15,852 nt of DNA from Psychrobacter sp. (GTDB lineage: Bacteria > Pseudomonadota > Gammaproteobacteria > Pseudomonadales > Moraxellaceae). A program made the position numbers and the translations under genes. The DNA lies in assembly GCA_029264635.1 (NCBI GenBank), contig JARIAA010000169.1, positions 1-15,852 of the forward strand, in the 5' to 3' direction. The notes below the pieces were generated by a model that was not told the DNA's origin, ran no database searches, and saw only the letters and a program-made list of their open reading frames with translations. Shown piece by piece: positions 1 to 8,154 of this stretch (positions are counted from its first letter, which is position 1; each line of letters begins with the position of its first letter).

Positions 1-1236
1 GGTATATTTTTTAGCGATAGAGATAACTAGACGCAGGTTGGCCTCGACCATCTCTTTTTTCGCGCGGCGGGCTTTGGCCTCACCAATAGCCATACCACGC
101 GCCACATCTTTCATATCGTGGATTTCCATGTCGAGTTTTTGCTCGTAGTCACGGATTTTGCGCTGCAACAATATGACATCATCGACGACTTTTTCTAGCG
201 TTTCAGCAAAAGCAGGTTTGCCTTTTAAGCGCTCAGTGAGCCAATCGACGTTGGTTTCATTGCTTGGAAAGGTTTTGCGAAATTCAGAGCGCGGCATACG
301 GCCACGGCGAATCACCAAACGCATAATTTGACGCTCTTGCTTACGCACATCGTCATAGACATCATGCATGATCGCCATGACTTGGTCTGATAGGCGATTG
401 TTAAGCTTTAACATCATAAAGCGGCTGGCAAGCTGCTCGTAAGCTTCCTCAGCTTGAGCACTGCCACGACCATAATCAAGCAAAGCTTGTTTAGCTTTGA
501 TAAATAAATGCTCGATCTCCTCTAGACGTAAGCGTACTTCTTCTGGATCAATACCGCCGATTTCCTCTTCAGCGTCATCCACTTCGTCCTCTATATCGTC
601 GCTTTCATCATCGTCATCTTTTTCTGCCTTGGCAATGGCTTTTGACTTCATCACCAAGACTTTTTCTTTTTCTCTCTCTTTTTCTTCTTTAGCGGCGGCA
701 ATGTCTTCATCTGTTTCAGGATCTAAAAAGCCTGTAATGACGTCGGACAGTTTTTTGTCACCATCTTGTACTTTTTCATATTCATCAAGGACAAATTGCA
801 CGGTGCCAGGCCAATACGCCATGGCGTGCTGTACATCGCGAATGCCTTCTTCGATACGCTTGGCGATGGCAATCTCGCCTTCACGCGTGAGCAAATCGAC
901 TGTACCCATCTCACGCATATACATACGTACAGGGTCAGTGGTGCGACCAGGCTCAGTCTCAACTGAGGCTAAGACGGCTGCTGCTTCGTCCGCCGCCATA
1001 TCGTCATCGCTTGAGTCATCGTTCATCAAGATGTCATCAGCATCAGGCGCGGACTCAAAGATTTTGATACCGACGTCCGTTAACATCTGGACAATATCTT
1101 CGATCTGGTCGCTTTCAGTAATGGAGTCGGGCAGTTGGTCGTTCACCTCAGCATAGGTAAGATACCCCTGCTCTTTGCCCATCTGAATTAAGGTGGCCAG
1201 TTGAGACGTGGACTTAGAAACTGACTTATCGTTCAT
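1..1236 (-). CDS. rpoD: RNA polymerase primary sigma factor sigma-70 (RpoD), C-terminal part outside the window
   Basis: The first 412 residues are present and the frame runs off the left edge. RpoD directs core RNA polymerase to housekeeping promoters. The ATG lies at 1234-1236 and the protein opens MNDKSVSKSTSQLATLIQMG, a region 1.1 start. Region 1.2 follows at about residues 100-130, with DPVRMYMREMGTVDLLTREG. A non-conserved acidic stretch (KDDDDESDDIEDEVDDAEEE) sits in the spacer before region 2, as is usual for proteobacterial primary sigma factors. The visible end, EANLRLVISIAKKYT, is the beginning of region 2.1; regions 2.2-4.2 are missing because of the window edge, not truncation. 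The ribosome-binding site is weak. It lies downstream of dnaG on the same strand, as in the macromolecular-synthesis operon, but 438 bp separate them, so its own promoter is likely. Identification is very secure. Confidence 0.97.
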   Translation of the reverse strand, partial: MNDKSVSKSTSQLATLIQMGKEQGYLTYAEVNDQLPDSITESDQIEDIVQMLTDVGIKIFESAPDADDILMNDDSSDDDMAADEAAAVLASVETEPGRTTDPVRMYMREMGTVDLLTREGEIAIAKRIEEGIRDVQHAMAYWPGTVQFVLDEYEKVQDGDKKLSDVITGFLDPETDEDIAAAKEEKEREKEKVLVMKSKAIAKAEKDDDDESDDIEDEVDDAEEEIGGIDPEEVRLRLEEIEHLFIKAKQALLDYGRGSAQAEEAYEQLASRFMMLKLNNRLSDQVMAIMHDVYDDVRKQERQIMRLVIRRGRMPRSEFRKTFPSNETNVDWLTERLKGKPAFAETLEKVVDDVILLQRKIRDYEQKLDMEIHDMKDVARGMAIGEAKARRAKKEMVEANLRLVISIAKKYT

Positions 1237-1674
1237 AAATACTCGCTTGCTTGCGTCGGGCATTTTCGTAAAGTGACAGACTATCGCTTGCTTATGCGCT
1301 GACCCAATCGGCAGATGGATCACATAAAAAGCGTAGGAGATGTCAGTAATAACGAAAATGAGTTGATATGAGTAAAGGCTCAAAAAACGTCAATAAAATT
1401 GCTAAATAAAACCTACTAAGATACTACTCAAAAAATAAGGCAATATGACTTTATCTACTGTAACGGTATCTAACATGGCGGTATGTAAAATGACAGCCAA
1501 ATTAGTCGCGGCATAGTGTAACACAGAGCGCTACTATCAAGCACAGTGCAGCCACTGTATTGCTATTTATATAATTGTGCGTGTGTGCTAGCCATAATCA
1601 TAGATAATGGGGACGCTGTATCAGGTTTTAAAGGGTGCAGCTGTTTATCAACAATATAATCAAGGATTTTGTTA
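1237..1674. other. rpoD-dnaG spacer, 438 bp, no gene seen
   Basis: No open frame here looks like a gene. On the minus strand (rpoD direction) there is a TTGACG hexamer at 1388-1393 followed about 16-17 bases later only by weak -10 matches (TCATAT or CATATC), so a rpoD promoter is possible but not demonstrated. A small 6-bp hairpin with a 4-base loop at 1543-1558 has no U-run on either strand. The gap is long enough to carry an independent rpoD promoter. Confidence 0.6.
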
Positions 1675-3834
1675 TTAAGTGCTGCTCATTAGCGCTGATT
1701 GCTCTGCTTGCTGCGTGCGTAGCCAATCGTTTAATCGCTGACTTTGCATTTTTACAATAGTCGCTTTCACATAATCTGGATTTTTAATCATCTTTTTCAT
1801 ATGACGTTCAAGAAGTTGGCTGACCAACTCTTCAATCAAACCATCTAAACTTAACACATTACGAGCAACAAGGGCTTTATAAAAACCGCCCCAACTGCGA
1901 CTAAGTGAATCTTGAGTTAACGACGTTAAGTTTGACAATATAAAATGTGCAGCAGCATTAGCATCCGCTGGCAAATAACTAAGGCAGCGCTTAATGGTAC
2001 TGACTACGTCGTGCAGAGCATCATCTTGCAAATCCTCCCATGCCAGTGGACGCAAAATATCAATAGAGGCTTTTTGCTTGATATGAGCTGGCAGCTGCAA
2101 GCCATGAATACCTGCCTGCTGCCAAATGGACTCAATAGGATCCTCACTTAAGGCGCGCGGTTGGAATAAAAAGCACAGCTGCAATTGCTGACTGGTTGTC
2201 ATCTCACCATCAAAATCTAGCAGCACATCTCGTGCGTCCTTGCTTTGATTGCGTTTACCACCCAACTTTTGATAAATATCATTGTTTAGCAAGTAGCGAA
2301 AACTACTGCCTTTTGGTAATGATGCCGTCAGTGTGCGTACTTGTGACATGAGCTTGGCTTTACCTTCTGCCAAGGACAAATCATAACGCTCACTCAGATA
2401 AGCAAAAATATACTGCGATAGAGGCATAGCATGAACAATTTGCTCACGCATAGCTTCTGCGCCATGCGCTTTAACAAAGGTATCAGGGTCATGGTTGTTT
2501 GGTAGTGTCAAAAACCGCAGCTCTTTATCATCAGCGAGCACAGGTAGCGCCACCTCAAGGGTACGCCAAGCCGCTTTTTGTCCCGCACTATCACCATCGA
2601 AGCTCAAGGTTAGGGTAGGGTTTAATGTCAACAGCCGTGATATTTGGCTCTCATTGATCGCGGTCCCCATAGAAGCAACGGCACCGTAAATACCCGCTTG
2701 GTAAAGGGCGATGACATCCATATAGCCCTCGACCACGAGCCATTTATCGGCGCGCTGCTGACGTGACTCATAATAGCCGTAGAGGACATGCTGTTTATGA
2801 AAGACGGGCGAATCTGAGGAATTGATGTATTTGGGCTTTACCTCATCGTCGAGCGCGCGGCCACCAAAACCAATCGTGCGTCCTTGATTGTCCCGAATCG
2901 GAAAAATAACTCGATCACGGAGCAAGTCATAATCGCGTCCTGACTCTGACTGTCGCACCAGACCTAAGGCTTTAAGGCCTTCAATATCTTGTGGAAATTC
3001 ATGTTCAAGATGTTGCCAGCCAAAGGGCGCATAACCCAGCCCAAAGGTCTCAAAGGTTTCTTCGGTCATACCGCGCGCTGTGAAGTAATGCTTGGCATGG
3101 GGGTGCGTAGTTAAGTTATGCTGATAAAACTGTTGAATTTGCGCTAGCAATTCGTACAGATTGCCGTCTTGATCATTTATGTTGTCGTTTGACGTGGCAG
3201 GGTTGAACTCTAAGGTATCAAATGATACTGAGTCATCTGTCGACCATGTAGGCGAGTCTTCCGTGTATTTTGAGCGATTGTCATCGCTACCATCATAGGG
3301 ATAATCTGCAAGCGAACCATAATAACTCGCCTCATCATAATGGGCCATGCTTGCATCGTCGCTAACATGCTGATAATTATAGGAATCAGACAAAACAGGC
3401 GCGATGTCGGTTAATGAGTGCCGATCAAATGAGGCTGTCGATGGTTTGGTTGATGAAGCAAATGGTGTTTGCTGTACTGGTTTATGGCTAGGTTTAGTAC
3501 GCTGAGGTTTAGTACGCTGATAACTAACATTTTTCTCTTCATCTTTTGGTACTTCAATGCCAGTTTGCTTTGATAGCTCATTCACTGCTTCAATAAAGGT
3601 AAGGCTTTCGTAATCACGCAAAAAGCTGATCGCGTTACCACCGACACTACAGCCAAAGCAGTGGTAGATGTTTTTTTGCGGATTGACATAAAACGATGGC
3701 GACTTTTCGCCGTGAAACGGGCAGCAGCCCTTATATTCATTACCCGCGCGTTTAAGCGTCGTATGACGACCAATAATACTGATCAAGTCAGCTTGGCTAT
3801 TTAGTTGCTCAAGAATATGATTGGGAATGCTCAT
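1675..3834 (-). CDS. dnaG: DNA primase DnaG with a long inserted linker
   Basis: DnaG makes the RNA primers for lagging-strand replication. The CHC2 zinc finger is at the N terminus: CPFH (C38, H41) and CFGC (C59, C62), up to about residue 95. The catalytic core starts near residue 223, with the Toprim glutamate in VVEGYMDV (E369), DGDSAG (D413, D415) and DPDTF (D449, D451). The C-terminal part should be the DnaB-binding domain. At 719 residues it is well above the roughly 580 of the E. coli enzyme. Most of the excess is a stretch at about residues 100-222 between zinc finger and core, rich in Ser, Asp, Tyr, Thr and Pro, with no recognisable fold. There is no Shine-Dalgarno sequence before the ATG, consistent with the low expression typical of primase. 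It lies between bamD and rpoD; rpsU, the usual first gene of this operon in enterics, is absent here. Confidence 0.97.
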   Translation of the reverse strand: MSIPNHILEQLNSQADLISIIGRHTTLKRAGNEYKGCCPFHGEKSPSFYVNPQKNIYHCFGCSVGGNAISFLRDYESLTFIEAVNELSKQTGIEVPKDEEKNVSYQRTKPQRTKPSHKPVQQTPFASSTKPSTASFDRHSLTDIAPVLSDSYNYQHVSDDASMAHYDEASYYGSLADYPYDGSDDNRSKYTEDSPTWSTDDSVSFDTLEFNPATSNDNINDQDGNLYELLAQIQQFYQHNLTTHPHAKHYFTARGMTEETFETFGLGYAPFGWQHLEHEFPQDIEGLKALGLVRQSESGRDYDLLRDRVIFPIRDNQGRTIGFGGRALDDEVKPKYINSSDSPVFHKQHVLYGYYESRQQRADKWLVVEGYMDVIALYQAGIYGAVASMGTAINESQISRLLTLNPTLTLSFDGDSAGQKAAWRTLEVALPVLADDKELRFLTLPNNHDPDTFVKAHGAEAMREQIVHAMPLSQYIFAYLSERYDLSLAEGKAKLMSQVRTLTASLPKGSSFRYLLNNDIYQKLGGKRNQSKDARDVLLDFDGEMTTSQQLQLCFLFQPRALSEDPIESIWQQAGIHGLQLPAHIKQKASIDILRPLAWEDLQDDALHDVVSTIKRCLSYLPADANAAAHFILSNLTSLTQDSLSRSWGGFYKALVARNVLSLDGLIEELVSQLLERHMKKMIKNPDYVKATIVKMQSQRLNDWLRTQQAEQSALMSST
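3490..3519. repeat. Perfect 15-bp tandem duplication inside dnaG
   Basis: The 15-base unit aggtttagtacgctg occurs twice head to tail (3490-3504 and 3505-3519). On the coding strand it encodes a repeated five-residue block, giving QRTKPQRTKP at the start of the low-complexity linker of DnaG. Being in-frame, it changes linker length without disturbing the enzyme, and suggests that the linker grows and shrinks by slippage. Confidence 0.9.
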
Positions 3835-3934
3835 GAGAAAAAATAATTTACCATAGGGTAGGACAAGGGCTGCAAAGTTGAGAGGCCACTTATTTTTAAG
3901 TGAAATATAAATTTACAAAAACACAATAGGCAAA

Positions 3935-3960
3935 TAAGGCCAACTATATAGTTGACCTTA
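3935..3960 (-). terminator. Hairpin between bamD and dnaG, possible terminator or attenuator
   Basis: A 26-base near-perfect palindrome with arms taagg.caac and gttg.cctta around tatata. The one non-complementary position forms a G-U pair only in the minus-strand transcript, the direction of bamD and dnaG. It is followed there by UUAUUUG and, further on, UUUUU, not a compact U-run. It could end or reduce transcription from bamD into dnaG. Confidence 0.45.
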
Positions 3961-4015
3961 TAATTTATCACGAGTAATAGTGAATTTGAAAGCTTTAAAG
4001 AATGGCTAAATAAGT

Positions 4016-5233
4016 TTAGTTACCATCATCCATATCTACCGTATCGGTATTATCTGGTATCAAGGGGATACGGCCAACATCGCTGTCATTTGGTAGGGTG
4101 GTACGGCGCGTTGGATTGATGTTTTGTGGGTCGACATTGGCCTCTCTAGCCATAGATCCTGTGCTGGCTTGATTGGTCACTCGTTCAGTAGCACTTTCAG
4201 GTAGACCTAAACCTAGGTTAATACCACTATTACTCTGGGTCGATATATTACCAATGGTTGGCGCTGGCGCATCATCAGCTGGCAGTCTAAGCTGGGTGGC
4301 GGCGCGCACGACCTGAGTTTTGGTGGCTCCTGTATACTCACCATTATTGAATGGTACATCTTTTAAGCTTGCGCGCCCAAGCTGACCAAAGGTCAATTTA
4401 TTCAACCATGAGCGATCGGCTTTGGTTGACAGTTTGACACGGCCATCACTAGTCAGCCATTCTGGATAGTTGATTTGGAGTAAAGTTTTATATTCCTGTG
4501 CCAAATCACTCAGTCCTAACTGCTGATGACTATAAGCAAGAATGGCAATGGCTTCAGGTACAGCTTCGCTAAGCGGATAATACTGAAATACCCATTTTGC
4601 GCGGTTGACAGCAGCGACATAAGCTTCACGTTCGATGTACCAGTTGGCAGCGGTCAACTCGCTTTGTGCAAATTGGTTATAAATGAAGATCATACGCTGT
4701 GCAGCATCTGGTGCATAGGGGCTGCTTGGATATTTATTAATAAGCTCTTGGAAATTAGCAAAGGCAATTCGCAGGTAGGCGGTGTCGCGCTCTGATTGGT
4801 TCATCTTAAACAGCTTAATACCCTCAGATGAGCCTTGCATATTGGCTACGCCGCGTACGTAATAAGCGTAGCTGACTTGGGGGTTGGATGGGTAGAGACC
4901 AATAAATCGATCCGCACTGGCCGCTGCCGTCTCATAACTGCCGCTGGCATATTGAGCGTACATGATGTCAAGCAATGCTTGCTCAGCATATTGTCCAGTT
5001 GGATAAAAGGTACGTAAGCTGGTTAAGTCTTCAATAGCCTGATTATAGCGTCCTTTATCGATCTGCGCGATGGCTTCACTATAGTAACCTTGTTCTGATT
5101 TCTCAGCAGTTTCGATTGTATCGCTGTCTTTATTGGTCAGGTTTTTAAAGGTCTGACAGCCTACTAAGTTTACACTTAGGGCAAGCAAGGTCACTGACGA
5201 TATTTTGATAAACGTGTTGCCAATAGGGCGCAT
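4016..5233 (-). CDS. bamD: Outer-membrane assembly lipoprotein BamD (ComL/YfiO family)
   Basis: BamD is the essential lipoprotein of the BAM complex, which inserts beta-barrel proteins into the outer membrane. The start at 5231-5233 was chosen, although the frame stays open 38 codons upstream, because it is preceded by GGAGAAGAAG and begins a proper lipoprotein signal: MRPIGNTF, a hydrophobic run, then LVGC with Cys26 as the lipidated residue. Tetratricopeptide repeats fill about residues 47-260, for example QGYYSEAIAQIDKGRYNQAI and ELINKYPSSPYAPDAAQR. The mature core matches the usual 245-residue family, but the protein has 405 residues: from about 262 to the end is a Pro/Asn/Thr/Asp-rich tail with no evident fold. 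It is divergent from rluD, the arrangement also found in E. coli (yfiO/rluD/yfiH), which supports the call. Confidence 0.95.
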   Translation of the reverse strand: MRPIGNTFIKISSVTLLALSVNLVGCQTFKNLTNKDSDTIETAEKSEQGYYSEAIAQIDKGRYNQAIEDLTSLRTFYPTGQYAEQALLDIMYAQYASGSYETAAASADRFIGLYPSNPQVSYAYYVRGVANMQGSSEGIKLFKMNQSERDTAYLRIAFANFQELINKYPSSPYAPDAAQRMIFIYNQFAQSELTAANWYIEREAYVAAVNRAKWVFQYYPLSEAVPEAIAILAYSHQQLGLSDLAQEYKTLLQINYPEWLTSDGRVKLSTKADRSWLNKLTFGQLGRASLKDVPFNNGEYTGATKTQVVRAATQLRLPADDAPAPTIGNISTQSNSGINLGLGLPESATERVTNQASTGSMAREANVDPQNINPTRRTTLPNDSDVGRIPLIPDNTDTVDMDDGN

Positions 5234-5886
5234 ACTTCTTCTCCGACACAAGACGTACAATAGCGGTGGCGCTATCACACTCATAACAAGGTTAATAATA
5301 AAAAGCTGACTATCAAGATATAAAATAATAATGGATAAAACAACCAATTATAAAAACAAATAATTGCCCACTATTGGACAAAGTTGCCACATAGCATACA
5401 GCAAAATCTTGCTTACTTTATAGAATAACGTCTGCTTCGTCTATTTTTTCGTGCGCTATTTTGTAGTCATGTAGCCATTTATAAATAAAATACGGATGAA
5501 CAGGCATTTATATGATGACGTCACCACTCATTATCTGGCGATTAATAAGACGTCACAGGCTAAATTTTGGATAGTTTAGCATGAGCGACTTTACTGAGCG
5601 ACGACAAATCGCGCGATTCATTGCAAATATACAGTAAATTACGGCAACGTTATATTATAGAGAGTTATAAGATAGGCTATTTATTTGATAATGAAGCCAC
5701 TATCACTGCTTGTAGGCGTAGGGTGAAAGGGGATGAGCATGGTACACTATGGCGATAGTTAACTGACTTTCTATGGCGCTTTTTGGAAGTTTAAAATAAA
5801 TACTCCATGAATTGCGATTATAAAGTCCTATAACGTCCATCCTTATGACTGGTTCATTTATGAATTTGGTTACCTAAAAATCTGCT
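5234..5886. other. bamD-rluD divergent spacer, 653 bp, no gene seen
   Basis: This region must hold the promoters of both bamD (leftward) and rluD (rightward). A TATAAT hexamer on the minus strand (plus-strand attata at 5347-5352) is a possible bamD -10 element, without a good -35. Two direct copies of gacgtcac at 5517-5524 and 5549-5556 lie 32 bp apart. No RNA gene, repeat array or convincing short coding frame was found. Confidence 0.6.
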
Positions 5887-7092
5887 ATGAATAATAATGC
5901 TATGACTACAAACGTAACACCGAAACAGACAAACGATAACGAGTTATCAGCGCAGCCGCTTTTTGAGCAGGATGAGTTGCTAAATGATGACGCGTTACTT
6001 GATGCTGCACTACTGAATGATGGGTCCGATGAAGAGTCAGCTCTTGAGTATGAAGAGATCGATGCGTATGGTGATGAAAGCTATGATGATGAAAGTTATG
6101 AGCCTGATGCCGCTGGACAAGTCATACCGCAAGTCATTAATATGACTCATACCGTGACTGAAGAGGAGGCGGGTCTGCGTATAGATAAGCTTGCCTCACA
6201 GGCTTTCACCGACTTCTCACGAGCGCAGCTACAAGGCTGGATCAGTGATGGCAGCTTACTACATAATGGCAGCGTGCAAAAACCCAAGCAGCGCGTCAAA
6301 GCGGGCGACGTGATACATCTGTCTACGACATTGCAGCAGCATAGCGAAGATCAGCCCGAAAACATCGCTATCGATGTCGTCTATGAGGATGAGCATGTGC
6401 TCATCATCAATAAGCCCGTCGGTATGGTGGTGCACCATGGCGCTGGCAATCAGACAGGCACGTTGGTCAATGCGCTACTGTATCACTATCCACAGCAGCA
6501 TCATCTGCCGCGTGCAGGTCTGGTACACCGTATTGATAAAGATACCTCAGGGTTATTGCTCATTGGTAAAACCAAACCTGCGCAAATGGCCTTGATGGAG
6601 CAGCTAAAAGACAAGTCGGTATATCGTCATTATCAGTGTGTAGTAGCGGGCGATCAAGCAAGCCTCATGCGCCATCGCCGTATTGATGCGCCAATTGGTC
6701 GTCATCGTAATCAGCGTACTAAGATGACAGTGATGACAGCAGGGCGCGAAGCGGTCACGCATTTATTAAATATTACGGCGCTCAATGACAATTATTGTCT
6801 GCTCGATGTCGGACTTGAGACGGGACGTACCCATCAAATTCGGGTGCATTTGAGTCACATCACTTATCCTATTGTGGGTGACCGCGTCTATGGTGGTCGT
6901 CGTCAGTTGCGCGCAGGCTTGACAGAGGCGCAGCGTCAGGCAATTAGTAATTTTCCAAGGCAGGCCTTGCACGCTTATGCTTTAGGATTCGTGCATCCAA
7001 CGACAGGTGAAGATATCGAAGTCACCACCCCTATTCCTGAAGATATGCAACAACTTATCGCAGTGCTAAGCGATGGCTATGAAGATGAGTAG
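5887..7092 (+). CDS. rluD: 23S rRNA pseudouridine synthase RluD (S4 + RluA-type catalytic domain)
   Basis: RluD isomerises uridines 1911, 1915 and 1917 in helix 69 of 23S rRNA, which matters for ribosome assembly and termination. An S4 RNA-binding domain is visible at about residues 88-150 (GLRIDKLASQAF, then KPKQRVKAGDVI). The catalytic domain follows, with INKPVGMVVHHG and HRIDKDTSGLLL, whose Asp217 is the nucleophile, and later GRTHQIRVHLSH. The protein has 401 residues against about 326 in E. coli. The excess is an acidic N-terminal segment of about 85 residues rich in Asp, Glu and Tyr. No clear ribosome-binding site precedes the ATG, so the exact start (5887, or ATG 5902) is uncertain, and the acidic segment should be treated with some care. 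The neighbour pgeF begins 3 bp after the stop, so the two are co-transcribed. The pgeF neighbour supports RluD over other RluA-type enzymes. Confidence 0.94.
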   Translation: MNNNAMTTNVTPKQTNDNELSAQPLFEQDELLNDDALLDAALLNDGSDEESALEYEEIDAYGDESYDDESYEPDAAGQVIPQVINMTHTVTEEEAGLRIDKLASQAFTDFSRAQLQGWISDGSLLHNGSVQKPKQRVKAGDVIHLSTTLQQHSEDQPENIAIDVVYEDEHVLIINKPVGMVVHHGAGNQTGTLVNALLYHYPQQHHLPRAGLVHRIDKDTSGLLLIGKTKPAQMALMEQLKDKSVYRHYQCVVAGDQASLMRHRRIDAPIGRHRNQRTKMTVMTAGREAVTHLLNITALNDNYCLLDVGLETGRTHQIRVHLSHITYPIVGDRVYGGRRQLRAGLTEAQRQAISNFPRQALHAYALGFVHPTTGEDIEVTTPIPEDMQQLIAVLSDGYEDE

Positions 7093-7095
7093 TAT

Positions 7096-8025
7096 ATGAA
7101 TAAGCTTCCATTGACAATGCTGGCTCAGTGCAATGAGGTGACGATATTTCAGACAGCCGCCTTGCAGATAACTGACTGTGAAGATAACGGCTTTGAAGGA
7201 GCTGATGGTAGGTTTGCCGATTTTGAAAATACCGCACCCAAAACGTACGCCGAAAAATCCCAGCAAATGCGACAGACGGGGCAGACAAGCTATGGTAATC
7301 TGAATCTTGGACTGCATGTCGCTGATACCCCTGCACGGGTGTTAGACAATCGTATGCAGCTATTAGCGGCTATCAATCAGCAGCAGCGTACTGCTATCAA
7401 ACGCCTGCACTGGGTCAATCAGGTTCACGGCAAGCAGATTCATGATGTTGATACCATCGCATTTAGTATGTGCCCAGTAGATGCTGATGCAATGGTTAGT
7501 CAGCAAGCTGATCTTGGGCTAGCCATTATGACCGCAGATTGCGTGCCTATCGTTCTATATCAACCAGCAAGTGGGCAGATAGCCGCGATTCATGCAGGTT
7601 GGCAGGGGTTAGCGTGCGGCATTATCAAAGCCACTGCTGAGCGCTTTACGGCAACGGGTGATATGATGGCTTGGATAGGGGTTTGTATTAGCCAAGCCCA
7701 CTACGAAGTAGGCAGGCAGGTTCGAGATAAGCTATTTGCAGGCTGCATAGAAAATAACTCATTATCAGCTGAGCATCTGGATAATTTTGCTGCGCTATTT
7801 TCTATAGCCGCCAATTCTATTGATGGTAACGACAAAATAAAGCTGGATCTACCGAAGCTTGCTGCCTATCAATTACAGACGTTAGGCATTCGTATCTGCA
7901 ACAATGCAGCGATTGACTGTAGTTATGCCAATGCTCATTATTATTCTTATCGGCGCCAGACACATTTGCAGCAGCCAGCAACAGGACGTATGGCATTGAT
8001 TATTGTACGCAGTTCAGCTGTTTAG
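7096..8025 (+). CDS. pgeF: Peptidoglycan editing factor PgeF / YfiH-type laccase-domain protein
   Basis: This belongs to the DUF152 family (YfiH). In E. coli the protein corrects wrongly built murein precursors carrying L-serine; relatives also show purine-nucleoside phosphorylase or phenol-oxidase activity. Visible motifs: NLNLGLHVADTPARVLDNR (about residue 68 on), NQVHG with His111, MTADCVPIVLY with Cys149, IHAGWQGL with His166 (the His/Cys/His metal site), WIGVCISQAHYEVG, and DCSYANAHYYSYRR plus TGRMAL at the end. At 309 residues it is longer than the usual 240-260. The extra residues are near the N terminus (about 15-60), where the common TRxGGVS segment is replaced by a longer, poorly conserved stretch. 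It starts 3 bp after rluD, preceded by a purine-rich gaagatgag, and ends at a strong terminator shared with the convergent transporter gene. Confidence 0.93.
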   Translation: MNKLPLTMLAQCNEVTIFQTAALQITDCEDNGFEGADGRFADFENTAPKTYAEKSQQMRQTGQTSYGNLNLGLHVADTPARVLDNRMQLLAAINQQQRTAIKRLHWVNQVHGKQIHDVDTIAFSMCPVDADAMVSQQADLGLAIMTADCVPIVLYQPASGQIAAIHAGWQGLACGIIKATAERFTATGDMMAWIGVCISQAHYEVGRQVRDKLFAGCIENNSLSAEHLDNFAALFSIAANSIDGNDKIKLDLPKLAAYQLQTLGIRICNNAAIDCSYANAHYYSYRRQTHLQQPATGRMALIIVRSSAV

Positions 8026-8091
8026 ATATCATACGTAAAAAAATCTTAAAGTGACTGAAAATAGAAAGCATCTGAGAATAAAAAGGCAACG

Positions 8092-8135
8092 GAGAATAAA
8101 AAATAGCAAGTCTTAGCCCGCTATTTTTTATTCTC
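8092..8135. terminator. Bidirectional intrinsic terminator between pgeF and the YeeE-type gene
   Basis: A perfect 16-bp inverted repeat: left arm 8092-8107 (gagaataaaaaatagc), 12-base loop, right arm 8120-8135. The A6 and T6 tracts lie inside the arms, so a hairpin followed by U-rich RNA forms in both directions. It sits 66 bp after the pgeF stop and 19 bp after the stop of the convergent gene, so it can serve both. Confidence 0.85.
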
Positions 8136-8154
8136 AAAACAATTATTGCTCGTA

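Noticed and set aside
497..1156. 219-residue serine-rich frame on the plus strand
   Set aside because: It lies opposite the coding strand of rpoD; its serine runs are the complement of the acidic codons of RpoD, and it has no family features.
1543..1558. Small hairpin after dnaG as a terminator
   Set aside because: The stem has only 6 bp and there is no U-run on the minus-strand transcript.
5234..5347. Upstream 38-codon extension of the bamD frame
   Set aside because: The internal ATG at 5233 has a good ribosome-binding site and begins an intact lipoprotein signal; the extension would bury that signal.
7055..7336. Minus-strand frames over the rluD/pgeF junction
   Set aside because: They are complements of two solid genes with no family match or ribosome-binding site.
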